Part shown: in pieces, positions 46,382 to 55,600 of the stretch
Layout: each line of letters starts with the position of its first letter
Position numbering within the stretch: the first letter of the stretch is position 1
Assembly (NCBI RefSeq): GCF_013752535.1
Contig: NZ_CP058348.1
Coordinates: 930,001 to 994,000 of the forward strand
Origin: Bdellovibrio sp. KM01
GTDB taxonomy: Bacteria; Bdellovibrionota; Bdellovibrionia; Bdellovibrionales; Bdellovibrionaceae
Direction: 5' to 3'
Length of the DNA stretch: 64,000 nt
Program-made: the position numbers and the translations under genes
Notes under the pieces: model-generated
What the model saw: only the letters and a program-made list of their open reading frames with translations
What the model was told of the DNA's origin: nothing
Database searches by the model: none

Positions 46382-46810
46382 CTAATAGTTGTAACCCCAC
46401 CCACGCAGGAAAACCCAAATATCTGATCGTCCTATCAAATCAAAATGCAAACTTCCGCTGAACTGCCCAACTTGTTTCGGAGCGAATTTCACAGTGGCTC
46501 TGCAAGATTGGCCCGGCCATAAAACACCGCCACAGTTTTCTTTATGACTGAATGCTTTTCCCGAAGTGTCTATATCGTTTATGTAAAACGGATAGTTGCC
46601 GTTGTTGCGAACACGAAAGCGCGCACTTTCGCTTTTGCCTTTTTTGACGAAACCAAAGTTATAGTTATAGGACTCTTGAACGGTGACGGAATCTTCATTG
46701 ACGGTGATGGTGTGCTCTTCGTGATCGGTCAAAGTTTCTTCATAGGATTCTTGGGCAAAAACGGGAACAGATATCATAAATGCCGCCGTTAAAAATAATA
46801 GCGTTTTCAC
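46382..46810 (-). CDS. Secreted Ig-like (ASPM/Hydin-type) small protein
   Basis: A 142-residue exported protein starting at a GTG with GGGGG upstream. The signal peptide ends at VPVFAQ (residue about 20). The mature part is one immunoglobulin-like beta sandwich: FGFVKKGKSESARFRVRNNG, PFYINDIDTSG, then NCGGVLWPGQSCRATVKFAP. These are the marks of the HYDIN/ASPM/SPD-2 repeat class. The two Cys residues may pair. The function is probably structural or binding. It ends with aromatic residues (WGYNY), which would suit an outer surface. Confidence 0.78.
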   Translation of the reverse strand: MKTLLFLTAAFMISVPVFAQESYEETLTDHEEHTITVNEDSVTVQESYNYNFGFVKKGKSESARFRVRNNGNYPFYINDIDTSGKAFSHKENCGGVLWPGQSCRATVKFAPKQVGQFSGSLHFDLIGRSDIWVFLRGWGYNY

Positions 46811-46896
46811 TGGGACCCCCTTTTTCCTTCATCATCGACATCACAAAGTGCCCAGGCAAAATGTTATTTTCCTCCCAGACTTGGTGAATTCAGATG

Positions 46897-47019
46897 ATGC
46901 CGTCGCCAGCCATGAGTCCTGATGGGACTTGGGATCCGACAGAATTCTTTGAGGACGATCGTCGACAATTTGTTAAAGCAAAAAAAGCCGCTGACCTTTC
47001 AGTCAGCGGCTTTTTCTAA
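46897..47019 (+). CDS. Candidate 40-residue ORF running into a terminator
   Basis: ATG at 46897 (or 46894) opens a frame with ordinary codon use, rich in acidic and aromatic residues (DPTEFFEDDRRQFVKAKK). Its last codons lie in the terminator hairpin at 46982-47015. It has only a weak ribosome site. It may be a remnant or chance; I list it because the composition looks coding. Confidence 0.25.
   Translation: MPSPAMSPDGTWDPTEFFEDDRRQFVKAKKAADLSVSGFF
46982..47015. terminator. Bidirectional terminator hairpin
   Basis: AAAAAGCCGCTGAC / GTCAGCGGCTTTTT stem of 14 bases with a CTTTCA loop. It sits just after the stop of the leftward gene at 47038-47556. A and T tracts on both sides let it act in both directions. 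Confidence 0.93.
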
Positions 47020-47037
47020 AGAATGAATCTTTAAAAA

Positions 47038-47556
47038 TTACGGTTGGATTTTACCAGTAACTTGGAAGTGCAAACCTACAGTTGATGCACCAGCGCCGCA
47101 TTGAGCAGCGGCATCTGAAACTGGAACGTAGATCGCAGCGCGACCGTGAAGGTATTTGTAGTTGTTCAATTTCAAAGCTGCATCAAGGAAAGCTTTACCC
47201 GCTGTGCAGGCAGAAGTGCCTTCGATAGCGTAAGCGCGAGAATCAACAAGTTGAGCCGTTTTTGCGGCATTGTCAGCGAATACCAGAGCAGAGTATTTAC
47301 AAACACAACCTTCTTCAGAGAATGTACCTTTGATTAAAAGATTGTCCAAAGAGTAGTCTGTAGTAGCCGTTGCCAACTGAACGTTGAAAGCTGCGAAGTC
47401 AGCAGGGATTGTTTGTGTTTGAGTGTTGCCATCGTCACAAACGTAAGCTGTGAATTTAGACATCCAACGCTCACCTGGAAGAGTCAAATCTTCGTTTGGT
47501 GCAGCGAAAGCTGAAGAAAGAGACAAAGTAGCTAGCAAAACTAGAACTGATTTCAT
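47038..47556 (-). CDS. Secreted protein of unknown function
   Basis: A 172-residue exported protein with a signal peptide ending SSAFAA (residue about 18). It contains five Cys residues (YVCDD, EGCVC, SACTAG, QCGAG), likely paired by disulfides in the periplasm or outside. No family is recognised. Codon use is strongly biased, GGAGG lies before the start and a strong terminator follows, all of which suggest an abundant product. Confidence 0.78.
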   Translation of the reverse strand: MKSVLVLLATLSLSSAFAAPNEDLTLPGERWMSKFTAYVCDDGNTQTQTIPADFAAFNVQLATATTDYSLDNLLIKGTFSEEGCVCKYSALVFADNAAKTAQLVDSRAYAIEGTSACTAGKAFLDAALKLNNYKYLHGRAAIYVPVSDAAAQCGAGASTVGLHFQVTGKIQP

Positions 47557-47703
47557 GTGATATCCTCCATCGGATTTTTATTAATCGTGGAGTTGTTCTA
47601 CGAACGTTTCAGTAAAAGGGTCAAGCAGACGACGAAAATATACCTTTTGGTTTTCAATGGCTTTTCATCTTGGTTGCGTTTTGCTGTTTGACGTTTACAA
47701 AAG

Positions 47704-48309
47704 TTAATTAAGGACACGAATTGACGTCACATGCATCAATTCACAAGCGCCAGCGCCGGTGTCATCGCGACTGAGGGAGCTTCTCCATTCGCCACCTTCT
47801 TTGGTACTCACCATAACTAAACTTCCGGTAAGTTCGATCAAATTACCTTCGCGAAGACCCACGACAACGTCACGGATAATTTTGTTTGCGGGGATAATGT
47901 GTACGTTCGCACTATGGCGCATGATTTCTTGTTCTGAGATCGGCGGGTTTTTCCAGCGCACGTGATAGTAACGAAGTGACTGACCGATACTTAACTCATT
48001 TAAAACTTTTGAATCCGACATCGGTCCCCAACCCAGGGCAAGATCAATCGGAGAGATGCCCGAACCCGGATCAAAGTAATATCGATTTGTTGAAAGCACG
48101 CGGGCGCGAATTTTATATCGCGCTAAAGGTTCGGCAACACCGACATCAATTCGGATCGGCTTTTTATCGCTGTTATTTAATTCTTCTTGAATGGGGTCTT
48201 CAGGAATCAGCACACCGTCGGCCACAGTCACGGGACGAGATCTCCAATACAGGATAGCTGCCAGGATCAGGGCGCCGATAGTAAATGTCTTGCGATTGAA
48301 TTCAAACAT
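47704..48309 (-). CDS. Membrane-anchored protein of unknown function
   Basis: A 201-residue protein with one N-terminal helix (residues about 9-24) and a periplasmic beta-rich domain. Blocks such as YKIRARVLSTNRYYFDPGSGISPIDLALGWGPM and YYHVRWKNPPISEQEI are well-formed and look like a conserved family of hypothetical proteins in Gram-negative bacteria; SANVHIIPAN and LVMVS near the end add to this. Its role is unknown to me. AAGGAGA lies two bases before the ATG. Confidence 0.75.
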   Translation of the reverse strand: MFEFNRKTFTIGALILAAILYWRSRPVTVADGVLIPEDPIQEELNNSDKKPIRIDVGVAEPLARYKIRARVLSTNRYYFDPGSGISPIDLALGWGPMSDSKVLNELSIGQSLRYYHVRWKNPPISEQEIMRHSANVHIIPANKIIRDVVVGLREGNLIELTGSLVMVSTKEGGEWRSSLSRDDTGAGACELMHVTSIRVLN

Positions 48310-48409
48310 TCTCCTTTATTCTAGATGAATCGTGGGGCTAAGCAAGTCTTTGTGCCGGATGCGAGGAGAGAGGTGGTCTATTGGGCCAGGATGAGATATT
48401 CTAGCTCCC

Positions 48410-48934
48410 ATGAACTTGAACACTGCTTTAATGTTAGTCGATGTCCAGGCAAATATGTTTGCTCCCTTTAATCCCGTTTATGAAGCTGATGCGCTGATTG
48501 AAAACGTCCAAAAACTTTTGGAATTGGCTCGTGCTTCAGGCACTCAGGTGATCTTTGTGCAAAACAACGGACAGCCAGGGGATCCCGATGAAACTCGTAC
48601 CGAGGGTTGGATGCTGCATTCCGATCTCGTCATTGAAAATGGCGATTTAATAGTACAGAAGCATCATCCCGATCCCTTTACGGATTCAGAACTTCATTCG
48701 ACCCTTAAGAAAAAAGGTATTCACAAACTTATTATTGCAGGTCTTCAATCCGAGTACTGTATTGATGCCACTTGCAGAAAAGCCTGTGAGTTGGGTTATG
48801 GCGTGACGCTGGTAAGTGATACTCACAGCACTTATCCTTCGCACGAAGGCACGGCTGAGCAAATCATTAGACGCGTGAATGCGGGCCTTGGTGATCTGAT
48901 CAGTCTGTGGGCTGTTTCTGAAATTCAGGCCTAA
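48410..48934 (+). CDS. Isochorismatase-family cysteine hydrolase
   Basis: A 174-residue cytoplasmic enzyme. The catalytic triad of the family can be read as Asp11 (LMLVDVQ), Lys84 (VQKHHPDPF) and Cys117 (QSEYCIDAT). Members include nicotinamidases, isochorismatases and amide hydrolases of nucleotide breakdown. The metal-site residues of nicotinamidase are not evident, so I call it only by family. A TATTCT hexamer ends 10 bases before the ATG and no Shine-Dalgarno is seen. Confidence 0.93.
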   Translation: MNLNTALMLVDVQANMFAPFNPVYEADALIENVQKLLELARASGTQVIFVQNNGQPGDPDETRTEGWMLHSDLVIENGDLIVQKHHPDPFTDSELHSTLKKKGIHKLIIAGLQSEYCIDATCRKACELGYGVTLVSDTHSTYPSHEGTAEQIIRRVNAGLGDLISLWAVSEIQA

Positions 48935-48942
48935 ATTTAAAA

Positions 48943-49644
48943 TTAATATTCGAAATCGATCAGTGTTTTAAAGTACGCGGGAACGCGTGCTTTAAACTGC
49001 ATACGCTTTTTGTTGTGCGGATGATTGATTTCAAGCGCTGCCGAGTGCAGGAACAAATTCTTAAACGGCGAGTTCGGCTTTCCGTATTTGGTATCACCCA
49101 CGATAGGGTGTCCCTCACCTGACAGATGTACGCGGATCTGATTTTTCTTACCCGTTAACAGATTGATTTTCAAAAGGCTGAATTTATCGGTCTCTTTTAA
49201 AACCGTGTATTCAGTGATCGCAAGCTTACCTTTTTCTGAATCCTGGCTGGAGTGAACCACATAATCTTCGTCTTCGCTTAAATAGCTTTGGATAATGCCA
49301 GTTTTTTTCTCAAGCTTCCCATGAACAATCGCATAATAGGTTTTGCTAAAGGATTTCCAATTGTCTTTCAGGTAATTCATGACCTCTTCGGTTTTGGCAA
49401 AAACCAAAACGCCCGAAGTGGCCTGATCCAGACGGTGAACCACATGGACTACTTTGGTGGAACGGGGATTGCCCTTACGAACCCATTGATTCAAAAGACC
49501 GTGAACCGTGTTTTCGCGTTCCCATTTGGCTGCGACAGTTAAGATCCCCGGGGATTTGTTACCCACGATGATATCCAAATCCTCGTGCAGGATTTCGAAA
49601 CCTTTGGGTTGATATTTTTTAGGGATCTTTTTAGGAGCTGGCAT
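48943..49644 (-). CDS. RluA-family pseudouridine synthase
   Basis: A 233-residue RNA-modifying enzyme that turns uridine into pseudouridine in rRNA or tRNA. The catalytic Asp73 is in the block VHRLDQATSGVLVFAK. Other family blocks are KNQIRVHLSGEGHPIVGDTKYG and LHSAALEINHP. There is no N-terminal S4 domain, as in the small RluA/TruC type. The start overlaps a hairpin that holds its ribosome site (see 49647-49676). Its target position cannot be told. Confidence 0.95.
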   Translation of the reverse strand: MPAPKKIPKKYQPKGFEILHEDLDIIVGNKSPGILTVAAKWERENTVHGLLNQWVRKGNPRSTKVVHVVHRLDQATSGVLVFAKTEEVMNYLKDNWKSFSKTYYAIVHGKLEKKTGIIQSYLSEDEDYVVHSSQDSEKGKLAITEYTVLKETDKFSLLKINLLTGKKNQIRVHLSGEGHPIVGDTKYGKPNSPFKNLFLHSAALEINHPHNKKRMQFKARVPAYFKTLIDFEY

Positions 49645-49646
49645 GA

Positions 49647-49676
49647 CTCCTTGGTAGCAGGTCTTGCACCAAGGAG
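49647..49676 (-). promoter_or_regulatory. Hairpin sequestering the ribosome site of the pseudouridine synthase
   Basis: On the minus strand CTCCTTGGT and ACCAAGGAG form a perfect 9-bp stem with a 12-base loop. The right arm contains AAGGAG, two bases before the ATG at 49644, and the left arm its complement. There is no T tract, so it is not a terminator. Such a layout fits translational control. Confidence 0.6.
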
Positions 49677-49733
49677 CACGTAATTTATGAGGGATGCCGT
49701 AAATTCGGCAAATATTTTCCTGATTTCCGAGAA

Positions 49734-52568
49734 TTAGAACAATGTCAGCTGAGTGCCTACATAAAGTTCCACGTCGTCCTGGTCAGGATCTGCTTTATGG
49801 ATGTAACGAACACCCCAGCTCAGTGGCAGGACGCGGAAGAATTTCGATTGCAAGATCAACTCTGCACCTGAGCTCTTCAGGTTGTACTCGATACCTTCGG
49901 CTGTGTATTTTGTGTTATCCAGGAATAAATTTGCGTAAATGCGGTTTACGTAAATCCACAGGCCCGCATTCCAATCCGGATAAGCGATCGGAAACATGTA
50001 ATTGAAACTTGCCTTCGCAAATTTATCAGATGTTTTGTAATCGAAACCACGAGAGTAAACGTAGCCCACGGGATTGATAACCGGAGGCGCGAACAAATAA
50101 TGGCCCGTGCCTTCTTCGCCTTGTTGGCCGCTGAAGGCTAAAAGGATGCTGTTATTTCGGAAAATCCCCGGAGTGGTAACTGCCAAGTTTCCGTAAGTAC
50201 GATAAGACCCTGGTACAGACTCTTCGTTCATTGTCGAAGCATCTTCGTATTCAGCAAGCAAAGTAATGCTCCACGGAGAAAGAATCGCACGTGTCTGAGC
50301 TTCTTTTGCGTAAGAGAATTGGAAGTTCACAGTTTGATCAACATATTGCGAAGACCCGGTGCCCGCAACGCCGACATCATCAACACGGTAGCTTTCCGTG
50401 CGCAGGATTTTTGCGGAGTAGCCCAAGCCCATAAATCCAGAATACATGTGATGTTTGAATTGATATGGAAGCAACATGCCCACGCCGTAAGAACCCTCAC
50501 GCCATGTTAGGTCTTGTTCGGGGTCCGAGTTCATCACATTCGTCTTACGATTGCGAATATCACCCAAAAGACTTAATACGGGCCAGTAGCGTTTGAAATC
50601 CACTTTCAAGGACGTGTACGGAACGTTTTCTTCGCCATCGCTACCCAAAGAAACAGTGGCTCCGAAATCTCTTAGGTAGTTGTCAGTCATAACTGTCAGG
50701 CCGAATCCACGAGAAGCAAAGAAGCTCCAGCTGTGCGGAGTAAAGGCACGGGCGTCAAAGCCGCTGTAATCTTCCTCATGATACTTAGAAGCGTTTTTAG
50801 TATCGTAGTTCAATTGATCTGCGATTTTAACTTCAGGAAACTTGTTGTAGGCATCACTTGGGTTATCGCCAAGATATTTGGAATCAATCAGTTCTGTTTT
50901 AGCAATCGGCTTACAATCGTTCAAAGAACCTTTTTGAATACGGTTTCCGTAGGGGAACTGCTCTGAATAGTAAAATTCAGAACCCGCAAATGTCGGGGAG
51001 TAAGAAGCAATCTTGCTTTGTGTACACTGCGAGAAAGCCTGTGAAGTTGAATTAAACTTTAGAATTTCGATGGCGCCTTTGTATTGGGCCTCGAATAACA
51101 CATCGCCATTGCCGTTGCTGTGCAAAGAGAACATGTTGTTGCGAGAACCTGGCAAAATCGTTGTGAACTTGTCAGAGCCAAAGCTTGCTTGAATCATCGA
51201 GCGGTAGCCGGCTTTATCCAAAGCAAAGACTATGACTTTGTCTTTATCCAAGGCAACGGCTTCAACCAGATTCAAATTCGCAAGTTTCAACGAACGAAGT
51301 CGTTTTCCAGAAAGATCAAACTCAACGATCTGCCAAGTTTGGTCTTGTAGGTACTCAGTCGCTAAAACAGTTTTGCCATCATGACCGAAGTGCGGGTTGT
51401 AAACGCGCAAATCTGAAGTCATGTATTTATGAGAGCCAGATTTTAGATCCACCAACACCAGATCTGAATAGCCCTGAAAGCCATAACGTGGATGTGGCAA
51501 GAACTCGCTGTAGACGGCGTGGTCTGCAGAATAGTCCAGACGACCCAAGTCATCCATGTAAGGAATCTCGACAACTTTTTCAGTTTCATTAGCAGTCTTT
51601 TTGTAAAGTGCCGGAAGCTTGTTTAAGTCATACTGAACAAAGTAAATCGCTCCATCCTGGAATTTAGGATCTGTCGCAACGGAGAACTCAGTTTTCTCAA
51701 GTCCCGGGAAAGAATCCTTAGCCCATTGTTTGCGAAGCTCGTCAAAGGATTCGTAATAAAATTTTCTGAATGAAGTCCCGGAAATATCTTTGAAGGCATT
51801 TTCAAATCTCCAAGGATGAGGACCACGACTGTTTTTTTCGTTAATTTTTTCCCAGAAATCATCGCCGTACTTTTGATAAGCACGAGAAATCAGAATGTAT
51901 CCATAGACGTATTGGTTAACCAGGCTGTCTTGGTAGGTACCACTGATGAATTGATCGTAAGTCGGTGTCGCACGGCCCAAAAGAAGTGCTTTGAGGCGGG
52001 CTAAGAAACGCGGCGAGCGACCACGGCCTGCATCCGTGAATTTCGTTTCCGCATAAACGGCGTCGCCTTCCTTCATCCAGGATTTGTTAACTAAAGAGTC
52101 AGCAAGGGCGATACCCAAGTCACCAAACACCCAGTTGAAATAATCAACTGTGTTGTGGCTAAAAGCATCGAACTGTTGAACGTGGCGGTATTCATGGATG
52201 GAAAGTGTTTGATACCATTCTGTCGAACCCACGATCGGGGAGAATGTCGTTGAGCCGTACCACTCCGTGCGGCGAGGCATCAGAGTTACGAAGCCGTTGG
52301 GCTCTGCCATCTGGTCACGAATGATCAATGTGACTTTTTTTGGAGTTTTAATTCCGAAGGAAAGACCCACGACTTGAGAATAATGCTCAATCAGGTTGGC
52401 GACGTAAATCGCACGGCTTTTGAAAGTTTCTGGATAGATCACTTTCACAAAATCATTTTCAATTGTCTTCCACTGAGTGGAGGACGGACTTTGATCAATG
52501 ATAGAGACTTGGGCATTTGCTGTCAGGGAGCTCAGCAAGAACGCAAAAACAACGAAGAAGAACCGCAT
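49734..52568 (-). CDS. HEXXH peptidase-like, beta-propeller and outer-membrane barrel protein
   Basis: A 944-residue exported protein with a signal peptide ending LTANA (residue 19). Residues 40-290 resemble a gluzincin peptidase: His125-Glu126 and His129 in HEYRH, and Glu167 in WMKEGDAVYAE as a possible third zinc ligand. Residues about 300-600 repeat YSDLVLVDLKSG and similar TolB/WD40-like blade units. The last 330 residues are alternating amphipathic strands ending in YVGTQLTLF, as in surface-antigen (Omp85-type) barrels. The likely place is the outer membrane with the peptidase part in the periplasm. Substrate unknown. Confidence 0.85.
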   Translation of the reverse strand: MRFFFVVFAFLLSSLTANAQVSIIDQSPSSTQWKTIENDFVKVIYPETFKSRAIYVANLIEHYSQVVGLSFGIKTPKKVTLIIRDQMAEPNGFVTLMPRRTEWYGSTTFSPIVGSTEWYQTLSIHEYRHVQQFDAFSHNTVDYFNWVFGDLGIALADSLVNKSWMKEGDAVYAETKFTDAGRGRSPRFLARLKALLLGRATPTYDQFISGTYQDSLVNQYVYGYILISRAYQKYGDDFWEKINEKNSRGPHPWRFENAFKDISGTSFRKFYYESFDELRKQWAKDSFPGLEKTEFSVATDPKFQDGAIYFVQYDLNKLPALYKKTANETEKVVEIPYMDDLGRLDYSADHAVYSEFLPHPRYGFQGYSDLVLVDLKSGSHKYMTSDLRVYNPHFGHDGKTVLATEYLQDQTWQIVEFDLSGKRLRSLKLANLNLVEAVALDKDKVIVFALDKAGYRSMIQASFGSDKFTTILPGSRNNMFSLHSNGNGDVLFEAQYKGAIEILKFNSTSQAFSQCTQSKIASYSPTFAGSEFYYSEQFPYGNRIQKGSLNDCKPIAKTELIDSKYLGDNPSDAYNKFPEVKIADQLNYDTKNASKYHEEDYSGFDARAFTPHSWSFFASRGFGLTVMTDNYLRDFGATVSLGSDGEENVPYTSLKVDFKRYWPVLSLLGDIRNRKTNVMNSDPEQDLTWREGSYGVGMLLPYQFKHHMYSGFMGLGYSAKILRTESYRVDDVGVAGTGSSQYVDQTVNFQFSYAKEAQTRAILSPWSITLLAEYEDASTMNEESVPGSYRTYGNLAVTTPGIFRNNSILLAFSGQQGEEGTGHYLFAPPVINPVGYVYSRGFDYKTSDKFAKASFNYMFPIAYPDWNAGLWIYVNRIYANLFLDNTKYTAEGIEYNLKSSGAELILQSKFFRVLPLSWGVRYIHKADPDQDDVELYVGTQLTLF

Positions 52569-52667
52569 TATGACCTCTGGATTGGGTTTATAAATTACGG
52601 TGTTAACTATATTTCGTTGAGTGTAAACAGCAATGAAAAATCCGGAAGCCGCAAAGTGTAATTGCGA

Positions 52668-55600
52668 TTATGGAAGCAGCGGTGTGACGAGAATGCGACG
52701 TTTATACGAGTCTTGCATCACCAGGCCCAGCGGTGTGATCTTTAGAACAAAAGCTTTACCTCTGCTGCCTGGTAAAGTACCCGGTAGATTCAACCCAGAG
52801 ACAGAAATCGTTTGGAAGCCTACGCCAGGGCGGAAGCTAAAGACTTCGGTGATTCCGGTTGCGATGTTATTGGCCACCATATAGAAATCGTCGTTGTCGT
52901 TATTGTAAACGGCATCAATCCAGATTCTTCCGGTGGGATAGTTTGTTTGAGCAGTCAGGTCCATCACGTCAACGATCGTAGCTGGGCTGCCCGGAACAAT
53001 TTTACGAATTTTATCGGCGTCGAATACCAAAAGATTGCCATCTTTATCTGGCTGCATTCCATAGATACGTTTCAAGGGAACTGTCGTCGCATTCGTTGCA
53101 CTTGAAACGGTTGAGGTCCCGATCGTGCCATTGCCAGCAGCAACAGTTCCTGAACCGCCACCATTGGCTTTGAATATTTTCAAATTCGCCGACAAATTTG
53201 TATCGGAATACGCAGTGAAGTAAAAACTATTGTCTGGAAGGTATGTTCCTGTCCAGCCCCAGTCATACATCGTCCCTGTATAGATAGTGCTTGAAGTACC
53301 ATAGTTGGCATTTCCGGTCACACTCCAGGCACTCATATCGTGAGTCGCCCAAGTGTATCTGCTGCTGCCATCTAAGCCATTGTACGCCAGGCTGCGGTCT
53401 GGAGCGACGTGGATCGTACCAAAGGTATTCAAGGTCCCGTTCAGAGAAGAACTGTAGGCAGTATCAACACGCGTGACGGCGACATCGGTGCCACCAGATG
53501 GTACACTCAGTTTTATGCGTCGTAGATGGCGAATACCGCGAGTATAAAGGTATCCCACTTTGGTGCCGCTGTCGTACTCATAGCCAAGTCCCGCAATAGA
53601 TGTAAATGCCACCTGTGATGGGTCTGTACCGTTTCCGAATGTTAGGAAAGAGTTACCTCCGATTTTTGTCGAAGACAGGGTTGTATTGAATTTTACTTCA
53701 AAAAGTTCATTCGTTTCTCTAGACACAACGTAAACAGCCTTGTCTGAAGAGCCGACGGAAACCTGGATCGTATCAATAGTGTCGGTCGCAAGTGTTGTCT
53801 TTACCCCCGCAGTAGTGGCAGTCGAGGTGTTCATGTACGTCACATCACGACCACTACGTGCATTTTGCATACAGAATATTTTTGAAGTGTCGCTGCCCAT
53901 GAATACACCGCGAGAACAATAGCTCGCATCGCCATCCGAAGCGGATCCCGTCACAGCGGAAATATTATAACGTTGAGTCGCAGAGTCTTGGGTTAAAGTA
54001 AGTTTGCTTGCCTGATTGGCAGCGGTTCTCCACCACACAAAGATTTTACTTCTGTCAGGCATAACCGTGATATACGCACCACGCGAAGTGGGGGACGTTA
54101 CAAACTTACATGGTAAAGAAAGATCGTCTGTGAATACGGATGCGCTGACTGTCGGAGTATAGTCCGTACACATGGCAGTATTGCCGATGATCAGTTTTGG
54201 CGTACTTGAAGTATTGTTCAAATCAAGTTCATAGAAACCGTTTGCAGAGATATTGTCTGAATAAAGAGACGGGAAGTAATAGTAACCAGATTTCAAATAC
54301 TGGTCGAAACTTGGACCTGAATTTGCCAAGCGATCATCACCGGTCAACAGTGGCACTGTTCTGTTCCAGATGATGCTCTTGTCGGAAATTTTAATCCGGG
54401 TGATGGTATGACAAGGCGTTGACACGATGGTCATCGTATCACCAGTAATGTCGATGATTCTTGGCGTGGTAAATTTCGCCACAGAATTTGTCGGGCAGCC
54501 TTCAACGAACATATCGCCGAGCCATTCCGTGATCAAACCCGTTTGACGGTCAATTTTCGTGATGGCATGGCGCAGACGAGAGCCGGAGTATAGGTTGTTT
54601 TGCGCATCTCCAAAGACACCACTGGAATTTGAAATATCCGCGGCACTGATATGCACTCCAGTTTCCAAATTCCCCGGGTCACCCACCAGAATTTGCCACG
54701 CTGAGTTTTGAATTGCAGAAAGGGACGTCGTGATCACACCGCCCGCCGTTTTACATGCCACCAGAACACGAATCGGAGTGGATGCAGAAATTGTAGCACC
54801 CGCCGGTGTTGTTGCCGGAATCGTCCAATTATATGTTCCTGAGGCTGGCAGATTCGAAGTCGTATCATCAACGATGGTAAAATAACTTAAACCGTCATCG
54901 ATGGTGTATTGGATACTGGAGATCGGTTTTGTCGCTAGACCGATATCGGCACTGTTACTTGTACATTGCCAGGTGATTGGCATTACGTTACCAGGCAAAT
55001 AAGTGCCGGAGCCCGAAGGTGACGTAACTTTGATGCTTGGTGGGTTGCCAGTATCCAGTTTTAAAGTCACGGACTTAGTCAGGGACATGATCCCCGCATT
55101 GTTTTTAATTTGCGCATAAACCGTGTGCGTGCCTGGTGTGTTTGCCATCGAGAAACTGAATATATCACTCGAAAACGGCATCCAACCGACATCATTGTCC
55201 GTATTCACATCAAAGTCAGTTTCAGAAATACGCATATAAGAAGTCGCTGAAGTCGAAGGCGTGACAGCCAATTGCGCATTTACTGAGGCCAGCCCGACAA
55301 CCGCGGCACCATCTGCAATTGTCAGTGTGTTGATCACCGGGCGTTCTGATTCCACAATAAGGTCTTTAATATAGACCGTTTGGTTTGCGGCCGCATCCGT
55401 TACAGTGACTTTCAGTTTTACTGTTTTCAAAGTAGCAGCAGTATTCCAAGTCGCATTGTAAGTTTGGTTTGTAGCGCTTCCTGCTGGTAAGGCCTGCGTT
55501 GAAATTACGGAATAGTTCGCACCCGCGTTCTCGCTATATTCAAGAACGGTATTTTGCGAGGTAGACGTATGAATATCAGTCACGCGCCATGTAACTGTGG

